Both the position numbers and the translations under genes were made by a program. Of a stretch of 26,642 bases of DNA, positions 24,350 to 26,642 are shown piece after piece (position 1 is the stretch's first letter; each line of letters starts with the position of its first letter). This DNA comes from DATAYA01 sp036272815. Lineage in GTDB: Bacteria > Pseudomonadota > Alphaproteobacteria > Acetobacterales > Acetobacteraceae. The stretch spans positions 1 through 26,642 of the forward strand of contig DATAYA010000093.1 of assembly GCA_036272815.1 (NCBI GenBank). Reading direction: 5' to 3'. The notes below the pieces were generated by a model, which was given only the letters and a program-made list of their open reading frames with translations, ran no database searches and was not told the origin of the DNA.

Positions 24350-24366
24350 CGGCATGTCATATGCCG
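24350..24366. promoter_or_regulatory. Hairpin or operator CGGCAT-GTCAT-ATGCCG upstream of ispH
   Basis: Perfect 6-base arms and a 5-base centre sit 90 bases before the ispH ATG, in the same gap as the GGGTCA repeat. The centre makes the whole stretch nearly symmetric. It may be a regulator site or a leader hairpin. No follow-on T-tract is present. Confidence 0.25.
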
Positions 24367-24456
24367 ACCGGCAGACTCGGCGATGGCGCGCCACGGTTCC
24401 GCCCGGAGGCGTGCCGGCCACCAGGGGTTGTGCCCAAACAAGGCGAGAGGTGAGGC

Positions 24457-25380
24457 ATGATACGGGTCGTCCTGGCCCAGCCGCGCGGCTTCTGTGCCGG
24501 TGTGGAACGGGCAATCGAGATCGTCGAGCGGGCGCTCGACAAGTTCGGCCCGCCGATCTACGTGCGCCACGAGATCGTCCACAACCGCCATGTCGTCGAG
24601 GACCTGCGCGCCCGAGGCGCCGTGTTCGTGGACGAACTCGACGAGGTGCCGTCCGGCGCCATGACGGTATTCAGCGCCCACGGCGTCGCGCGCCGGGTGG
24701 AGGAACTGGCCGCGTCCCGCGATCTTCCGGTGATCGACGCGACCTGCCCGCTGGTCGCCAAGGTCCATGCCGAGGGCCGGCGCTATGCCGCGCAGGGGCG
24801 CGAGGTGGTGCTGGTGGGTCATGCCGGCCACGCCGAGGTCGAGGGCACGATCGGCCAGATCCCCGGCCGCGTGCATCTGGTGCAGACGGTGGAGGATGTG
24901 GCGGCGCTCGTGGTCGCGGACCCGGCGCGGCTTTCCTACGTCACCCAGACGACGCTCTCGGTCGACGATACGCGCGGGATCATCGCGGCCCTGGAGGCGC
25001 GGTTTCCGGGCATCATCGGCCCCGACGTCCGCGACATCTGCTACGCCACCCAGAACCGCCAGCAGGCGGTGCGGGAGCTGGCCGAGGCGGTGGACATGAT
25101 CCTCGTCGTCGGCAGCCGCAACAGCTCCAATTCCAACCGGCTGCGCGAGATCGGCGAGGAGCTGGGCAAGCCGTCGTACCTGATCGAGGATGCGCGCGCG
25201 CTGCGGCCGGAGTGGTTCGGCAGCATTGCCTCCGTGGGCGTCACGGCCGGCGCCTCGGCGCCGGAGACGCTGGTGCAGGGCGTGATCGAAGGGCTGCGCC
25301 AGATCCGGCCGATCGAGGTCTCCACCCTCGCGGGCGTCGCTGAGAACGTCCGCTTCAAGTTTCCCGCCGAGCTGGCCTGA
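24457..25380 (+). CDS. ispH: 4-hydroxy-3-methylbut-2-enyl diphosphate reductase (IspH)
   Basis: A 307-residue Fe-S enzyme that performs the last step of the non-mevalonate (MEP) pathway, reducing HMBPP to IPP and DMAPP. The three cluster cysteines are C13 (PRGFCAGVERA), C97 (DATCPLV) and C195 (DICYATQNRQ). Other signatures are VRHEIVHN, FSAHGV, VGHAGHAEVEG, SRNSSNSNRL and VTAGASAPE. The length is normal and the gene looks fully functional. GAGAGGTGAGG directly before the ATG at 24457 is a strong ribosome binding site. The next gene, hpnH, is on the same strand 34 bases later, so both are probably one transcript that joins precursor supply to hopanoid modification. Confidence 0.96.
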   Translation: MIRVVLAQPRGFCAGVERAIEIVERALDKFGPPIYVRHEIVHNRHVVEDLRARGAVFVDELDEVPSGAMTVFSAHGVARRVEELAASRDLPVIDATCPLVAKVHAEGRRYAAQGREVVLVGHAGHAEVEGTIGQIPGRVHLVQTVEDVAALVVADPARLSYVTQTTLSVDDTRGIIAALEARFPGIIGPDVRDICYATQNRQQAVRELAEAVDMILVVGSRNSSNSNRLREIGEELGKPSYLIEDARALRPEWFGSIASVGVTAGASAPETLVQGVIEGLRQIRPIEVSTLAGVAENVRFKFPAELA

Positions 25381-25414
25381 TCGGCCTTGGCCTGAAAAGC
25401 AGGAGAGTTTCCGC

Positions 25415-26569
25415 ATGTCCGTCCCCCTGCGCCAGGTGCTGCGCGTCGGTGCCTATGTCGTCCGCCAGCATGTCATCGGCCGCAAGCGCTATCCGCTGGT
25501 GCTGATGCTGGAGCCGCTGTTCCGCTGCAACCTCGCATGCGCGGGCTGCGGCAAGATCGACTACCCGGCGCCGATCCTGAACCAGCGCCTCTCGGTCGAG
25601 GACAGCCTCGCCGCCGTCGACGAGTGCGGTTCCCCCGTGGTCGCGATCGCTGGCGGCGAGCCGCTGCTGCACAAGGAGATCGGCCAGATCGTCGCCGGCA
25701 TCCTGGCGCGCAAGAAGTTCGTCTATCTCTGCACCAATGCTCTGCTGCTGGAGAAGAAGCTTCATCTGTTCAAGCCGCACCCGTATTTCTCCTTCGACGT
25801 GCATCTCGACGGCGACCGCGCGATGCATGATGCGGCGGTGAGCCAGGAGGGCGTGTTCGACCGGGCGGAAGCGGCGATCCGCCGCGTCAAGGAGGCCGGC
25901 TTCCGGGTCTCGATCAACTGCACCCTATTCGACGGCGCCGAGCCCGAGCGCGTCGCCCGCTTCTTCGACGCGGTGATGGCGATGGGCGTGGACGGGATCA
26001 TGACCTCGCCCGGCTACGCCTATGAGCGGGCCCCCGACCAGGCGCATTTCCTCGGGCGGCAGAAGACCAAGCAGCTGTTCCGCGACATCCTGGCGCGCGA
26101 CCCCGGCCGGCGCGGCGGCCGGGGCTGGCGGTTCACGCAGTCGCCGCTGTTCATGAACTTCCTGGCCGGCAACGAGAGCTACCGCTGCACGCCCTGGGGC
26201 AAGCCGACCCGCAACGTGTTCGGCTGGCAGAAGCCCTGCTACCTGCTGGGCGAGGGCTACACCAAGACCTTCGCCGAGCTGATGGAGAGCACCGACTGGG
26301 ACAGCTATGGCACCGGCAACTACGAGAAATGCGCCGATTGCATGGTGCATTCCGGCTATGAGGCGACCGCCGTGGTCGATGCCGTGAAGCATCCGCTGAA
26401 GACCGCCCGCGTGGCGCTGCGCGGGGCGCGGGTGGAGGGGCCGATGGCGCCGGAGATCCCGCTCGATGGACAGCGGCCGGCGCAGTATGTGTTCAGCCGG
26501 CACGTCGAAGAGAAGCTCGCGAGCCTGGCCCACAACAAGCCGCAGATCGGGGCCGACGCAGCGGACTGA
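25415..26569 (+). CDS. hpnH: Adenosyl-hopene transferase HpnH (radical SAM)
   Basis: A 384-residue radical SAM enzyme that adds the 5'-deoxyadenosyl group to diploptene, the first step toward C35 hopanoids such as bacteriohopanetetrol. The cluster motif is C38-x3-C42-x2-C45 (FRCNLACAGCGK). GGEPLLH near residue 80 contacts the SAM. Hopanoid-specific stretches follow: SFDVHLDGDRAMHD, MTSPGYAYERAPDQAHFLGR, CTPWGKPTRNVFGWQKPCYLL and EKCADCMVHSGYEATAV. GCAGGAGAG precedes the ATG at 25415. Other hopanoid genes (squalene-hopene cyclase, hpnG and so on) do not appear in the remaining 73 bases, so they lie elsewhere or further downstream. Confidence 0.95.
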   Translation: MSVPLRQVLRVGAYVVRQHVIGRKRYPLVLMLEPLFRCNLACAGCGKIDYPAPILNQRLSVEDSLAAVDECGSPVVAIAGGEPLLHKEIGQIVAGILARKKFVYLCTNALLLEKKLHLFKPHPYFSFDVHLDGDRAMHDAAVSQEGVFDRAEAAIRRVKEAGFRVSINCTLFDGAEPERVARFFDAVMAMGVDGIMTSPGYAYERAPDQAHFLGRQKTKQLFRDILARDPGRRGGRGWRFTQSPLFMNFLAGNESYRCTPWGKPTRNVFGWQKPCYLLGEGYTKTFAELMESTDWDSYGTGNYEKCADCMVHSGYEATAVVDAVKHPLKTARVALRGARVEGPMAPEIPLDGQRPAQYVFSRHVEEKLASLAHNKPQIGADAAD

Positions 26570-26642
26570 GAGAGCTTCCGGCCTCGGAAAGCCGGGGCCG
26601 GCCCAGGGCACTGTTGCAGCCACGGGGCGATCGCGTCCGGCT

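Noticed and set aside
26576..26597. Stem-loop after hpnH (CCGGC at 26578-26582 with GCCGG at 26591-26595) as an intrinsic terminator
   Set aside because: Only five strict base pairs plus wobble pairs, an 8-base loop and no T-tract after it. The window ends too soon to judge.

Overview
The window is a GC-rich, densely packed bacterial chromosome segment with no phage, plasmid, CRISPR, rRNA or tRNA signature. Gene content points to an alphaproteobacterium, most likely Rhodospirillales and possibly Acetobacteraceae. The pointers are an MmcB-type DNA repair protein, a hopanoid gene (hpnH) next to ispH, and very GC-rich third codon positions. The genus cannot be fixed from the sequence alone.

Layout. 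1-387: 3' end of a TrmA/RlmD-type RNA methyltransferase. 514-1428: DUF2189 membrane protein, followed by two tandem hairpins. 1465-3746 (minus): DUF488 protein coupled to a secreted GH42-like glycoside hydrolase. 3795-5220: LACTB2-like metallo-hydrolase and a four-cysteine uracil-DNA glycosylase-family protein. 5213-6111 (minus): Rrf2-type regulator and a small zincin metallopeptidase. 6200-7530: MmcB and a secreted SGNH hydrolase. 7487-9088 (minus): acyl-CoA synthetase. 9168-9528 (minus): wreck of a MORN-repeat protein. 9620-12518 (minus): a DppC-type permease and a fused DppD-DppF ATPase. 12595-15290: iolD and iolE. 15277-20260 (minus): six-gene run EthD, FAH hydrolase, cupin, serine hydrolase, TonB, galM. 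20374-20655: DUF427. 20645-22447 (minus): hybrid histidine kinase. 22563-23519: DUF2272 lipoprotein. 23459-24253 (minus): TlyA-type rRNA methyltransferase. 24457-26569: ispH and hpnH.

How genes work together. IspH makes the isoprenoid precursors IPP and DMAPP, and HpnH starts side-chain extension of hopanoids made from them, so the right end is an isoprenoid-to-hopanoid segment. The middle, about 9.6-20.3 kb, looks like a carbon-source uptake and breakdown island. It holds half of an oligopeptide-type ABC transporter, two inositol-ring enzymes, a mutarotase, a TonB energy transducer, and a set (EthD, FAH, cupin) typical of ring or keto-acid catabolism. The common substrate is unknown. The six minus-strand genes are joined by stop/start overlaps and are almost certainly one transcript.

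Most genes are ordinary chromosomal genes. No clearly new system is evident. The best leads are the six-gene coupled operon, the orphan half-transporter divergent from iolDE, the degenerate MORN gene, and the cysteine-rich sensor of the histidine kinase. Strand direction alternates block by block, and five of six convergent gene pairs overlap at their 3' ends.
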